A DNA stretch of 64,000 nucleotides from positions 7,088,501 through 7,152,500 of the forward strand of contig NC_079371.1 of NCBI RefSeq assembly GCF_021018895.1, in the 5' to 3' direction. The notes below the pieces were generated by a model, which was given only the letters and a program-made list of their open reading frames with translations, was not told where the DNA came from and made no database searches. Source of the DNA: Seriola aureovittata (taxonomy: Eukaryota; Chordata; Actinopteri; Carangiformes; Carangidae). Below are positions 13,855 to 27,606 of the stretch, piece by piece (the first letter of the stretch is position 1; every line of letters starts with the position of its first letter). The position numbers and the translations under genes were made by a program.

Positions 13855-14607
13855 CTGACAGGATGAAAGTTAAACACTGGCCTACGGTCTTGTCTCACAG
13901 CTGGAGTCAGCTTGTTGCCTTGGGGCAGGGGCCCAGTTTATTGACCAAGCTGGTACCCCTCACCTGCCCAATCCCTGCCTGCTTCACAAGGATTGTCCTT
14001 GGGTCCAGCCAAGTCTTAAGAAATGTTCATGTGTTATTGATTTAGGTGTTCACCTTTTTAACCAGCGTTCAACTTGATTTTGCTTTTCAAATTTACCATG
14101 TAGTGTTCAGCTGCAGCTTTAAGCTTTCCTCAAGCTGAAGTTGCCAATTTCTAGTATCTGTTTTTCTTATCTCAAGCCAGGGACCACCAGTCCCAGTGAT
14201 CCTCATTCTGTTATTAGTCCTAGTAGGATCCACATCAATCCGATATCCAGCCAGGAGGAAAGGTCACCCCCAGTTGAGCTTCTGACTGCGGATATGTCAA
14301 CAACTCTCACAGGCCATCTGGAGATGTTCAAATGGGCAGCTTGTATGCCATTCACATAGTGTGAAATCATCATCTTCTTTAATTTCTAACACATTCATTG
14401 CTGGTTTGTGAATATAATCTCCTCTAATGGCTGTATTTACCTGCTACCCTGGGCACCCAGCAAATCTTCATTAACCCACAACTAGACTCAAGTGAATCAG
14501 TGCATTGTTGGCCACAGAATTTCCAAAGGCTTCCAGTTGTCAACAAATGTTGTTACTTGGATCACAAGGGGAAGAATGACTTGTGAAGGATGCTTAAAAG
14601 CCTCTCT

Positions 14608-14772
14608 ATTCATTCATGCATCCATTCATCCATCCATCCATCCATCCATCCATCCATCCATCCATCCATCCATCCATTCATCCATCCATCCATCCATCCA
14701 TCCATCCATCCATCCATCCATCCATCCATCCATCCATTCATCCATCCATCCATCCATCCATCCATCCATCCA
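14608..14772. repeat. (ATCC)n tetranucleotide tract
   Basis: About 40 CATC/ATCC units, with interruptions by CATTC at several places. The adjoining sequence 14773-14887 suggests that it began as the tail of a minus-strand interspersed repeat. The long IHPS and DGWM frames through it are not genes. Confidence 0.95.
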
Positions 14773-14887
14773 AGAGTGGTTGACCCTACACAGGTTTGCC
14801 TCCCGCAGTGCCAGTGCAGATTGACAGGCACATACACTCACATTCTGACCTGCAGACATGTTTAGTTTCCAGTTCATCTAACCTGCC
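14773..14887 (-). repeat. 3' part of a teleost interspersed repeat ending in the GGAT/ATCC tract
   Basis: On the minus strand the segment reads a diverged version of the fish repeat ..ggttaattggtgactctaaattg..tgtgaatgtgagtgt.. and then runs into (GGAT)n. The best part is GTCAGAATGTGAGTGTATGT (minus strand, about 14827-14846). The family assignment is from memory, with moderate divergence. Confidence 0.45.
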
Positions 14888-16688
14888 TATCTCATGACTG
14901 TTGTGATAACATTACAATAAAATCCACAAAGACAGGCTCCAGTCAGTGACCTTTTTGCATGACACAATTCATGTTTCAGATTTCTTTCCCTTATGGTGTC
15001 TTAACCTGTTCTTTAAGCCTCTAAATCTAATGTGAATGTCGCTGGCAAGTTGGCAACACTGGAGAGGCAAAGTTCGTGTGTACCAGTCAAGGCAGTAATA
15101 GTAGATCAGACCAATCGATCACACTGCTATAACCACATACGGACACAGAAATAAATAAAGAAATGTAGAAATACAGCATTTTCCATTTCCAACATGTGTT
15201 TATTTTGCATTTATTTATGTATTTACTTATTTCTGCATGTATTTATACTTATGTCAATTTTGTCCTTCATAGAAGATCACTAAATATAATATTTGTTGTA
15301 GAGATAAAAATCTCTTCACTTTACCCCAATTTTACCAAATCAAGTTTTATCATTATTATCATTGTAATTATTATCATTAGTTATTTATTTATTCATTTTT
15401 TTTTTTCTTTAACCAATACATACAAATAAACATAGTAGCCTTTTTCAAAACCTGCAACATTTTTGAGGTATTAAAAGATGGTTGGCAGACTGCTGACTCT
15501 GCAGCAGGCATGCAAGAAGTCTCTATAATAACCACGTGATAATGTTTTCATTCAAGATATCTTCATTTCTCAACTTCAACTTCCTTTGTCAGTAGTCAGT
15601 AAAAGAAACTACAAATATTGTTTTCTCTAAATTGTTTAAATTCTTTAAACATGTTTTATATATTTACAGTTTGATGTTCCAAAATATAGTACAATGTTTT
15701 TCTACAGTATTTGATATTTTTGTTTTTAATGTGTTGATATGATATTGTCAGACACTTTTTTCTCTGTCAGAATATTATCTGTAACTGTTTGGCCTCATCT
15801 AATGAGATTGCCTGTAATACATTATACATATTAACAGTAGATTTTCATGAAAGTCTAGAGAGAGTCCAGCATTTCTGCTGGTTTGGGGCCTATTTATTAC
15901 CTCCGGACAGGCAGTGATGGAACAACAGTCTAGTCCTGTTGATGAATCTCCATTGTCATCTTATTAATACCCCCACACGGTCAGGGCGGCTGCCATGGAT
16001 TTTCCATCTAAATGGATTAAGCTTTCATTTCTTATGCCTAACCACCAAAAAGAGAGGTTAGGAATGAAGAAAACATGAGATAAAGGGCTTTGCCTGCACA
16101 CAATCATTTGGTTACTTCTCAGATTGACCCCCACCCTTTTTGTGGGATCCTAACATAAACAGATCAGCTTGTTTTGAGCAAAGCCAATGCATATATATAA
16201 GGACTTAGTTTATTTCGTGTATCTGAAATACTTAATATATATTTAATTTAGGGTTACTAATACTAGCTACAAAAACATCTGGAAATATTTTGCGTTGGTT
16301 TTAAAAGACTTGAACTCACACATATAGTTTACTTTCGTCAACAGCAAGAGGGATAATAATGATTCGGCAAACAAAAGTATTATTATTATATAAACTTTTG
16401 ATGTTCAATTTGATGTTTTATAGGATTTGTTCCCTCAAGTTTGTGACCTGACCATAACCTGTGCATTAAGTTGTCCATTGTGTGTTTAGACAATCGATTG
16501 GTCCCCAGACACAACAAAAGTACTCTTCTACTGATACATTCATCACAGTAAAAGTGTGACCGAGACTGAAGTGTTGCCGGCCATGTGTCTGGCACACTGC
16601 AGGTGGGGGATAGCATACACACTAGCACGAACATAGACACACTACATTCACAGAAGAGGCTTCAGCTTGACCTCTACAATGTCGCATG

Positions 16689-16710
16689 TTGCCAAGATGC
16701 ATCTTGGCAA
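16689..16710. promoter_or_regulatory. Perfect 22-bp palindrome
   Basis: Two 11-base arms, TTGCCAAGATG and its exact reverse complement, meet with no spacer and a central ATGCAT. The outer parts contain GCCAA and TTGGC half-sites, as in NFI sites but diverging with an 8-bp gap. It could bind a dimeric factor; no factor can be assigned from sequence. Confidence 0.4.
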
Positions 16711-19700
16711 TTGTCCTGCACTGAAGGGATTTGCGGGGAGAAGAAGAGGGATGGGAATGGGGGATACAGATAGGTTGGTGGAGTCAGCCCTGGATTTATG
16801 TGTCTGTAACGGAGCCATTTATGAGGAGACAGTTGCCCCTTTTCTTCAGGGGGAGTTGCTTGTTTGCCATGGAGGCTGCTGTGCAAATATTAGCTGTCCC
16901 AGTGCACCTGCTGCCATTGTGGGATTCTCCCCCTCCCTCTGGTTTCCCACCCTGCATCACTATACGCTTCATTTGTCAAACACACAAAGGAAGACAGACA
17001 CACAATAGAGGAACATTTTAGCATTGCCTTGGCCCTGCATTGGTGTCCTGACATGGGGTAAATAGTGATACAACCTTCCATCCCCCAGAGCTGGTGCTGC
17101 ACTCCTTTAATCTGGGCTAGCAGGCATCATACCGAAGGATTGGTCAGTAACAGGCCACAGTGTTCACAAGGAGCACTGACCACTGCTGGCCCCACCAGCC
17201 TCATCTACATATGTATTTATAGCTCATGAAAGACACCCCGGAGTCAGAGTCAGGGGGCGGTAGATGGCAGTATGTATTTATGTTGATGGAAGGACTAATC
17301 TCATTGTCCCCTCATCCAAAGAGTTTTGTGTTCACCCTCAATCAACTTTAAATCCTGTTAATTCCCCCTTTTCTCATCAATATTTATTTCCCCCTGTTAC
17401 ATAAACTATGCTGGCCTTGTGTTCTTTACTGCTGGACTACTCTGACTACTTTCAAACTGTTTTTTTTTTTTTTCCATGATTGCCTAGTTAAAGTTTGATA
17501 TGAACTAAATCAATTTCAAGCAAATAAATATGGAAAGAAACAATTATTTTAGCATTAAAAAAGTTTCAACCAATGGCATAAATTAAGACATGCACGTTTT
17601 GTTCAGTCTTATTTCTTTGTCTTCAGTGTACATATTTCTGCATGACGGTTCATTTTCTTTCATTTGTGAGTTGTAGTTGTTAATGAGAAGTTGAAGGCCT
17701 TCCTGCCTGATATATACAACAGAAAGACCAATCATTTAAATAATTTGGTTTGGCATTTTTGTTGGTCACCTTGGAGAATCAACACAACATTAATTTATTT
17801 TAATTTAAATTGATCATCTTGAAACGGAAACAGATTTTGCTCTTGTAACTATCCATGTGGAAGTACCAGCCTCCCTGCCATCAGCAGCAGACATCCTTGC
17901 CAGATTGCGTGTGTTTATAAAACTGCGATATTTTAGCCTGACTCTCAGATGTTTGTGGTCAACGTCTGTCCATCTTTGGCTTTAGAGGGATTTATAACAC
18001 TTGTTGGAAAGCTTTTATTGCACTTAACGTAACGAGTTGTCAACCTGTCTCTGCTGTGCTCCGATCCATGTGTGTGGGGAGGGGCTAAGACACTCACCAT
18101 GAAACAGAAAGCAGAGGAGAGAAGCGCAATTGAAAATGACAGAAAGACGTAGAAGAGACTCTCGCACTGATAACAAATGGAATAAGCGTGCATAAATTAG
18201 ATAAAACCCAAATACTACTAATCGCTTCAGGGGAGAGGAGGGACCCAACCAAAGAAATGGTAGTGGGAGCACTGCAGAGGATCGGGAGACACAACTTAAA
18301 TGGTCATTTAGATCGGAGGACTTGTTGAGAAATTAAGTTGCAGCTTCTTGAATGCTATTTGGCAGTGCAATCTGCATGAATGTTAATATGTATGTGGGTT
18401 AGGGTTTGTGCTATTTTATCTTAACAATTATGAAGCTTAAATATAGATTCAGCTATTGCATCAAACTGTCAGTGTCCATCACCAGTATTTTTGGCATTGT
18501 CTATAGGTTGTGTTAGAGTGGTGTTTGTTTACATCTAGTGTTGAATGATATGCAGAAAAATCTTATTGCAATTATTTTGACAGATATTGAGATTGTGATA
18601 TCAGTGTTCCTTTAAGTTCCCTTAAGAGAGTACGATTTGACGCCAGGGCATCTTTATAGCACAAAAATGCTTCATTTTTAATGGTATGTTGTGACAACAA
18701 TTTACCTTTTTCAAAAAACGCAGCTCCTGTCATTAGGACATGATATTTGTTCCTGATTAATTGTTCAGCTTTATTTACAACATGCGTGATCGTCTGCCTG
18801 CTCACGTTACTCGTGAAATGACCAACAAAACCATAAAAATAACCAAACCATTTCCAATCAAAAACATTTGCAAAAGAATGCTCATCATTCTAATGATATC
18901 CCTCTCTCACGTCTCACCAAAGGTACCACATTACACGGACAGTGTGAATGGTTTTGAGGAGCAACCTTTGTTTAATTCTGTTTTATTTTATTTCAGTTAT
19001 TTTTGACTGTATGCACAATTATTTCCCTTAATGGACACTGTGGCTGCCTGGGCTATAGTTACACATAAAAACAGATGTTTGAGGATATTTAACCACTTGA
19101 AGGACTCTAAACAGAGACCTTTAAATCACTAGTACAGTCAAGCTTCTGATAATTCTGGATTACAAGTGCAGGGTATTGCTGCTGCTTGCAACATATTGCC
19201 TGAAGCTAACCCCGATACACTTTTGTCAAACAAGGGAAAAAATGCAAACGGGGAGGCAAGACTCCAATTAATTGGCCATAGATATGCAGCTACATGAAAC
19301 CATCAATGGGGAGCAAATAGCTTTAACTTTGTTTCTAATGTAATATAAACTTTAATTAATAAAGTGTGTGATGAAGTGGAGACTTATCAAACAAGCCCTG
19401 TGTCCATTAAAGGCCCTAAACCCTCACAAGGCAGGCTTATTAAACCCAGTTTCAAAACGTGTTTATGAGCCCCATGGAGAAAAACAAGGAGAAACGCCGA
19501 GACATGAAGAAAAAGAAATGAGTTTGTGTAATTAGTGAAAATTAAGAGCTTTTAATCCAGGAGGAGGGATGGTAGGGAAGGGAGGTATGAAGGGAGAGGG
19601 AGTTAAGAGGCAAGTATTGGCATGGTGAGATGGGTAGGAGGGACTATGGAACTAGTGCTTAGCTTACTTTTGTTTGCCCCTGAAGAAATGAGCGAGGACC

Positions 19701-22151
19701 CAAAAGCACACACCTAATAAAGATACTCATAATAAAAATATGGTTATTTTTGTAGGGGGCTTTGAAAGCACAGCATCCTTCACCTACAGGACCTGTTCAG
19801 AAAAAGAGTTGGGTCTTGTCACATTTTTGCATCACTTCGCGTGGGTAAATGCAGATTCAGTTCCACATGTGGACAGGAAGTGATTTGATATCGTCAGCTC
19901 TTCAGTCACCAGGAGTTTGGGGATAATAATGTTCCTTTTCTTAAACTGCTATGAGTAATGCGTTCTGTTCTATACAGATAAAAATAGGAAGCTTTATGGA
20001 CCTCTGCAAGGGTCTGATTTCCTATATTATTTAATGCAGCTGAGTCTGTATAGAGCTCATTCCCACCTCTATCTCAGCAGTAGGTTTCTCAGACTTTATA
20101 TTATCAACAGAAATGTTATTTCCAGGTCCATCTGAGGGTGGCATTTCTTTGCTCCATTTCATGACACATATCAAGACAACTTCCACTGACAGTTTCTGCT
20201 TCACTAGCCCTGACCTTCTAAAACGAATCCAGATGTTTCAAGTGATGGACAGAAGAAGTGAAGACTGAGGGAGCGGTCGTGTTTTGGAGACGGGGTGATA
20301 GTATTACATTAGATGGAAAAGCACAATCATCTCCCCTGCAGGATTTGCACTGCTATAGAGGAGAAGAATAATGCACACCCCACTGCAACCGTTCAGTGGT
20401 CTCTGCAATGCGCACATGAGTTAAATGTGCTCTTCATGTTCATCGTCCTGCCAGCCAATGAGGCCGAAGAATCGCCTGAGAATTACAGAGCATTTGAGGT
20501 TTAAATGTAGCAAAGCAGTTTTCACACCCAAGTGGAAGATGTTAAGTAATTTCCGAACATTGTCTGAGGTAAGGACTCCCTCTTGTTACAACAGAGGTGT
20601 GAGGCATTTTAGTGTACTTTTCTTAGTGCCAGGAGCCATGCAAGTGATTGTTCTTGCTTATGAGCTCACTTAACCTCTCCCTCCTGTTGAGTCTTTCTGG
20701 CACAAAACTACTGTTAATGAATTTTATAAGTTCTTCTGTGGCCCATGCCTTTGTCTTCGTAGAGGAATTACAACTCTCATTAAATAGGTGTTTTTTCATT
20801 ATGAGCTGAATATATAATCACTTTGATAGAATAAAGTACCCTAAAAATTCAACTCTTTTACGAACTACTTGCATCAGCACATGACCACATGATTTTTTAT
20901 CATCATCCCAAACATCAATCAGAAAGCTCCCTGCCTTCATTTTTGCTTTAAAGGTTACTGAACAAAAAAAAGTGCACAGCCCCTCCTTTTATGTCCATTT
21001 CAGTCTGACATACAGCAATAGACAGATGGTAAACATGAAGTTGACTGCTGACAATTATTTCATCCAGTATCTTAGAAAGCACAGCCTGCACATATTCCTG
21101 TTGAATTCCTGCCAAGACTTCGATGTGAAGAGTGTTTTGATTGTCATGTTATGATTGTCCCGCCCTTTAAGCAACCGACAGCACACAGCAGGATCAGAGT
21201 GTTTGTTTTGAATGAATATTCTAGAGGGAGAGAGAGAGAGATAGAGATTAGTCCACATTTAATACAATAAGGTCCGTGTTTGTGTGTGTGCGTGCGCAAT
21301 ATTGCCTTTTCTTTCCAGTATTTGTTGGAATGACAACAGAATTCCAGTGACATGTGTTTTCTCTGGAGATCAGTAGTGCCATTGAAATGACTTTGTGATA
21401 TTCAGAGGAGTATTTTCAACTAATTTGTCTCTCTCAGGAAACAAAATCTCAGAGAGTTTAAAATGCCACATTTGTTTTTGCAAAATTAAACCAAGTTTTT
21501 AATTCAGAAATAACTTTCGCATAATGTACTGTGATTGTGAATGAATGCATTTTTGAATTGCTTTCAATCTGACCTTCCCTCTGGAACACCAGCTTTTCTA
21601 ATTGTAAATTGTTGGTAAGTTTTTCCTCACCACACCCACTCTATATAAATTCAAATTTCAACAAAGAAAAGATGAATGTCATGGCTGGTGTTTTGTGAGC
21701 TGGAGCCATACTACATGCAACAGGGTCTGTCATTACTCTGACTTTGTAAGTGACAGGGATGGTGGTACATGTAATGTATCCACTCCCTTCCACTGTGCAC
21801 TGTGTTCTCCGGGGAAATGAAGTCAGTATGGGCTTCCTCTGCTGCTTTTAAATCTGTGCGGTCCCATAAGGCAGAAGCTCATGAATGGCCACTGGGAATA
21901 CTATGTGAGCTTCCTTCTCTGATAAGAAGACAGCTACCTACAACAGAGGTAGAGGATGGACAGAGAAGAGGAGGTTGGGAGACAGTGTGGAGGAGTTGGA
22001 AGACTATGGTATCACAAATTAGGGGATTATTTGAGGAAAGAAAAGGTCTGAGTATAAGTGCATAATGCTTTGTTTTAAAGTAGCAGCAACTTGAAATAAG
22101 GATGGAAGGTATTATGATGATGGCATAAACATGCGCATAAACCAGACAGAA

Positions 22152-22179
22152 TACACACACACACACAGACACACACACA

Positions 22180-22229
<50 letters not shown>
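22152..22229. repeat. (CA)n microsatellite, interrupted
   Basis: CA repeat of about 78 bp with a CAGA interruption near 22168 and a CAAA interruption near 22180. Confidence 0.95.
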
Positions 22230-22231
<2 letters not shown>

Positions 22232-25200
22232 AAAACAAACCTGCGGGGATATGGAAACCACTCATCCTCCATCTGATGAAATTGGTAGGCAGAAAAGGTA
22301 CTCTGTCCTTCAGTGGTGGCCTACTTTGAAAGTAAAATAGCAACTATTGGAAAAATAGAATGCCAATACAGTACTTAATATGCGTGCATATCAGGCTAGT
22401 GCAATGCTGTGGAGGCACACCTGAGAGGAATATGAAACTCCGGGCCAGGTGCTTGGTTCCCCGAGAGAGTGGGGACCGGAGGGTTTGGAGAACAGAGGGA
22501 GTGTTTGAAGTCCTAGAGGACGATGCTGATTGTGGGTGGTATGGGAAGTCATAAGCCTCAAAAACACATGCTGCCACCTGGTTGTCTGAAATAGGCTGCC
22601 GTGCAATTATCTGGGCCCTGAAATGGATGTGCAACTTAGAGGTACTGCGGATTCATTTTCTGTGTGCATGTTTCTGATTAACTGTTCTTATTTGAAGATC
22701 TTATGAAAGAAGATGGACATATCTGAGATTGCACACCTTGAGTTATAGGTAGTTTTCACTGGACTCATCTTAAAACGAAGGCGCTCATATATTTATACTC
22801 ACATACTATTTTATTTGTAGTACCAATATCAACAAAATTGCACAATTCTCAATACCAAATTTGATACCACAGTAAAAAAACACAAAAGAACAGAGGCTGC
22901 TGTGGCTATGTGGGTGCTCACACATACACAGGCAGACACCTCCATATAGTTAGTGTGTGAGCACTAATTTAAATTGACTAACAAGGTGATAGACCCATAA
23001 TGTGAAAATATTCCTTTAAAATGTCAACGTTATATTCTGACAGACTGAATGGTAATTACTGAGGCCTGCTAATGTTATGAGCACCCAGCTCAGATTATGA
23101 GCTGTCGTTGCGTTAGCATAAACAAGCTAATGTTAACCTTTATGAACATTGTGTGTGGAGGGTTGCTACAACGTATGCTAGCACATCTTACAGTACTGTA
23201 GAAAAAAAATATAAAAAATATTTGCAATTTAGGGAGCACTCTGTCCCGGATATGTCAGAGGTAATGCCAAAAGGCACAATTTACACAACTCAGACATGCA
23301 GCCAGGAATATTATTTTATTGAAGTCCATAAATCTTAACAAACATTAACAATAAACAACATTGGCAATTTGTCAAATTCCTGCCATTTCAAGAAAGATTA
23401 AAAATTAAAAATTACTGAGAAGTCATAGATAAGGAGGAAAATATATCATTATGTGCCTTCATAGGTTATAAATTATTTTCAATGATTGAGGTCTGAGTCA
23501 AAGGTACACATGGCAGAGAGTTTGGACCATCCCTCTTCTTTTTTTTTTTAATGAATTAATTTTTTTATTTAAATTGTGCAGAATTTCCCTTCTTAATGTT
23601 TATTATTTTTGTCTTGTTTAGCTGCTTTTTCCGTTGACACACACAGCGGAGGGCTGGTCCCCTGTGTTTCTTTGTGCATGTTGCAAGCGGCCCAACCTCA
23701 CCAGAAACTGCTGTCACAGGTAACAGCTCCTGGGTTGAAAAAGATGAGGCAACAGGGAAGCTGTCTATCAGAATGAGGAAAAAATCTCCCGTATCTATCC
23801 AGTACACATATCAAGTATTGTTTGCAAACGTGCACATAAAGACACATAAAGAAGCGCGTGCATGTGCACATATAATCACGTACATACATACAAGAACACA
23901 CAGACTATTATGCATTTCACCGGTTAAGGATGGCTGACAGGATACTCCTGTATATCCTTTCCCCTTTCCTCCACCTCCTCTGACAGGAAAGCTTATCCTG
24001 TGCTGTAGGACCTGTGAATCCCCCATCCTATCCAGTCCCAGCACTGCTTCATGGATCAGTGTGAATCAAGTGAAGATATGCTATGAAGGAGAAGAGGGAG
24101 GAAGGAACAAGAATGTAATCGTGGTACACTTTCTTTTCACATGAACATGGATCAGTGGCATTTTCAAGTTCTAAAAGCCTTTATCCTTTTTTTGCTTGAC
24201 TTTGGAAATGTCTCTAAAGTCATGTTTTTCCACATTGGCTTTCAAATGAATGTATCATGGCAGAAAGCACACCATAGAGTAAACCATTCACACTGTGCAC
24301 TGTGAAGTACTTGTTAGTGTACATTTTGCAACGGTTCATGTTTATTCCCTCGGACAAATTTCTCAGGTGGAGCGCACAAGTTCAGGGGCTGGTGCTTAAG
24401 AGAATGGCAGCAATAACCATTCAGAGCACCAAATTGTTTAAGTTATGTACTTACATGTCAGAGCACCACAAACTCTGCCTTTTAGAGCTGTAATGGCAGT
24501 ATTTTAGCTAGTGCAGTTTCACAAGAGCATATCAAACATAGAAATATGATTTATTTAGAGATAGCAGACTGCAGAGTATAGTACAGTACTATACAGTGTC
24601 GTGAGATGAATCGCCTGACTTCTGTCCCTTATTAAACAGCGATGAGCCTTTGTGGGAAAGTTTGATATAGTGCTTTTTAAAGCTAAAGCTAAATATTGTT
24701 GCATTATTGTATTGCAGTGTACAAAATGCTGCATGTTCTTTGCTGTCTACAGTATATCAAGCATTTAAAAGATGCACCATGAAATGAACAGATTATGCTT
24801 ATCGGACAGTGTCATGTATATGCGAGTATTTTCCCGGCATTTCATGCATTTCAACCACATTCTGTCTTACGCAGCTGGAGAAATGCCATTATGAATCATT
24901 TTTTTTTTCTCTTGTACGATATGTCTTGGCAGGATTCAGCAATTTTTCCTTAACATGTGTGCACTTACGCTTTATATGTCGGAGGCAAATCGGAACATCC
25001 ATAAAATCCACATGACAACTGACACTTGGCTGGAGATAAACATCTGGTCTGAGCACAACCTGTGTTTATCTCTTGTTTATGGCTATTAGGGTTGAAATGG
25101 CAGTTGGGAGTGGAACACTTTGAGAATTAACATTGATCCTTTATTTTTCTTTTGTACAGACGCAGGACACGTATTCTTATGCAGACTTGTGCACTAGTAT

Positions 25201-27540
25201 GTGTACATCCTTTCTTTGTAGAGGTTGTCCATTGGAGAAGGGATTGTACCAGGGAGTCAGGAATTCTACAGGCTCATGTCAAGATCAAGGCCAGTGTGTG
25301 AATGTGTTTGTGTGTGTGTCTGTGAAAGAGTTAGAGATTGCAGTGAAGCAGGCTGACCAGGCCAAATAAACTAGAGAGAACACATATTCCAGAGATCATC
25401 TTATGCCATTGGATATGTATTTGCCCTCGTGCATTTTCCCTTGATCTAGCAGTACCTACTGAAAGGCTTAGAGCAGCAGAAGTCTGTGTACTTGCTTTTG
25501 ATCAGTGAACCACAGCAACTTCTGTGAAGAATATGTTTCACCACATGCCTTTGCACAATTATTATGAAGGCTCAGTGGCCTAAAAGATGCTATTTTGACT
25601 TTCTGATCTTGACATCACTGGGCTCAAGTCTCGATCTGCATATCACTATCTGGACAATTACCATTTTGAACACCTGGATAATAAAAAAAAAACTACACAG
25701 TTATTATTTCATTTATTTATGCATTTGCCTTGACTTGAGTAAATTCTCCGGAAAGCCCCCCTTGGTTTGATAGACAGTTATAGTCTTTTCACAGTCTATA
25801 CTTTTTTCACAAGAGATCAAAGATGAGGAATACACAACTTACTGAGCATTCCCACTGCTTCTCATGTTTTATTTGAATATCTACACTGATCACATCGTTG
25901 CTATAAAAGAGTATGGGTGAGATGTTACAGCACCAACCCCCCCGCAACAATAAAATTATGGCTGTGTAGCATGGGGACTAAAAAAAGTTTTCCTCAACAA
26001 AGCTATTACACTCGGTCTCAACCCTTGCAACTTCTTAATATACTTTTCTGTCTGTCTTAATTGTTAGCAGTTAAATCACACATGTAAAAAGGGATTCTAG
26101 GCAACTCAAAGGAAAAAAAAAAAAAATAAAGGCAGTTTTTTCTGTAATTGAGGGGACCAGCTGCTATGCCATTATTTCAGTTCATAGTGTATTGTAGGTT
26201 AAGGGTAGTAACAACTAAAAGTCTAGGTCAGCAGTATGGTCTTTTATTAGACTTCTGCAGTTGCTCACAGGCTTCACTTTACAAGGGAAACTTCATAAGT
26301 GACTGACTCAGTGCCTCTGCACCCAGTTTACTGCCAACAGGTTAATACACAATCCCATCCAAGTCATCCAGACAGCAGGGTAGCAGCAGGACTCATAAGC
26401 ACATCATAATCAGCCCACCAAGAGGTGGGTTGCACTTAAATGGTTTGTGCCCCAAACACCATGGATACCCCTAATTCCACCGCAGCACTAGTCTGGAATC
26501 CAATTACAGTACTGCTACTGGAGTCATCAGGCGTGCAGTGTCAGAGACAAAAGCCTGCTTTACATACAGGGTTCTGACCTCCCACCCTCTCTTACAGCAC
26601 AAAAGCAAGTCTCTCATTATCACTCATTAAGCCTGACTAACCTGTATTTGCTCTCGCTGACTAAACAAAGGATAATTTTAATCAAGATTTGGACTCTGCA
26701 CTATCCAGTGTTTAGTGTCACAAGCTGCACTCTTGTAATCTAGATTTAACTTAATCACAGGTTAAAAATGATAATGAGTTACGTTTCAGTTGCACATGAC
26801 AGGTGTTTGTGTATATGTTTACAGTTCAGTTCTTTCTCATCAAGGTCAGCTTGCTGTTTCATATGAGATCTTACTTATCATATATCTGTCCATGGCCAAT
26901 GGAGAAAAAGTGATTTCACTGAATTCATTTCATAGGAAGTGGTTTCTGTGTAGTAGAAAGCCACTGTGTTTGAGTGAGTAGGTTCTGAACCTGGCTTCAG
27001 GGTGATGAGAGCAGAACTGTTGAATGTACAAATGCTCTTTTCTTTCCCAGTCTTGTTTTTCTATATTGCCAGGCTCTCTTTTATTTGCTGTCCCTGACCA
27101 CGTGGATACTGGTCACAGGGATGATGGTCACAATACAGTGTTTGCAATCAGGAGGTTACTGGTTATTAACAGAATGGTTAAAAACAGTCTATATGCATGT
27201 TCGTTCATAAAAAGAGCAATATAGACTAAAATAGAGAGAGAAGTAGTTCTTGTAAACATGCAGGCAGGTGAGGAGCTCAGCAACTACTCTGGTTTTGGGA
27301 TTTAAATGCAGTTCACGACTGAGTGCCTCTCTTTACGCTCATATTCTCCTTGCCTCGCTTTTAACTCCATCCCCAGGTGCTGCATGGTGCATCTTTAATC
27401 AGGGCATGTCTGCTTTGACACCTTCATGTCGCCAGAACATGCTTCTCTGCAGCTGTGTGGAGAATAGTTATCAGGAGGTGACATGATGGGAGCTGTTACA
27501 GCCTCAATCACATTGTGGGACCAATCCCAGCTTTTTATTC

Positions 27541-27606
27541 TATGTGTGTGTTTGTGTGGATTTGTGTGTGTTTGTGTGTGTGTGTGTCTGTGTGTGTGTG
27601 TGTGTA
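27541..27606. repeat. (GT)n microsatellite, imperfect
   Basis: GT-rich tract of about 65 bp with several TTTG and TCTG interruptions. The frames through it are spurious. Confidence 0.9.

Noticed and set aside
14492..14877. Frames of IHPS and DGWM repeats up to 110 codons
   Set aside because: Read through the ATCC tetranucleotide tract; not a repeat protein.
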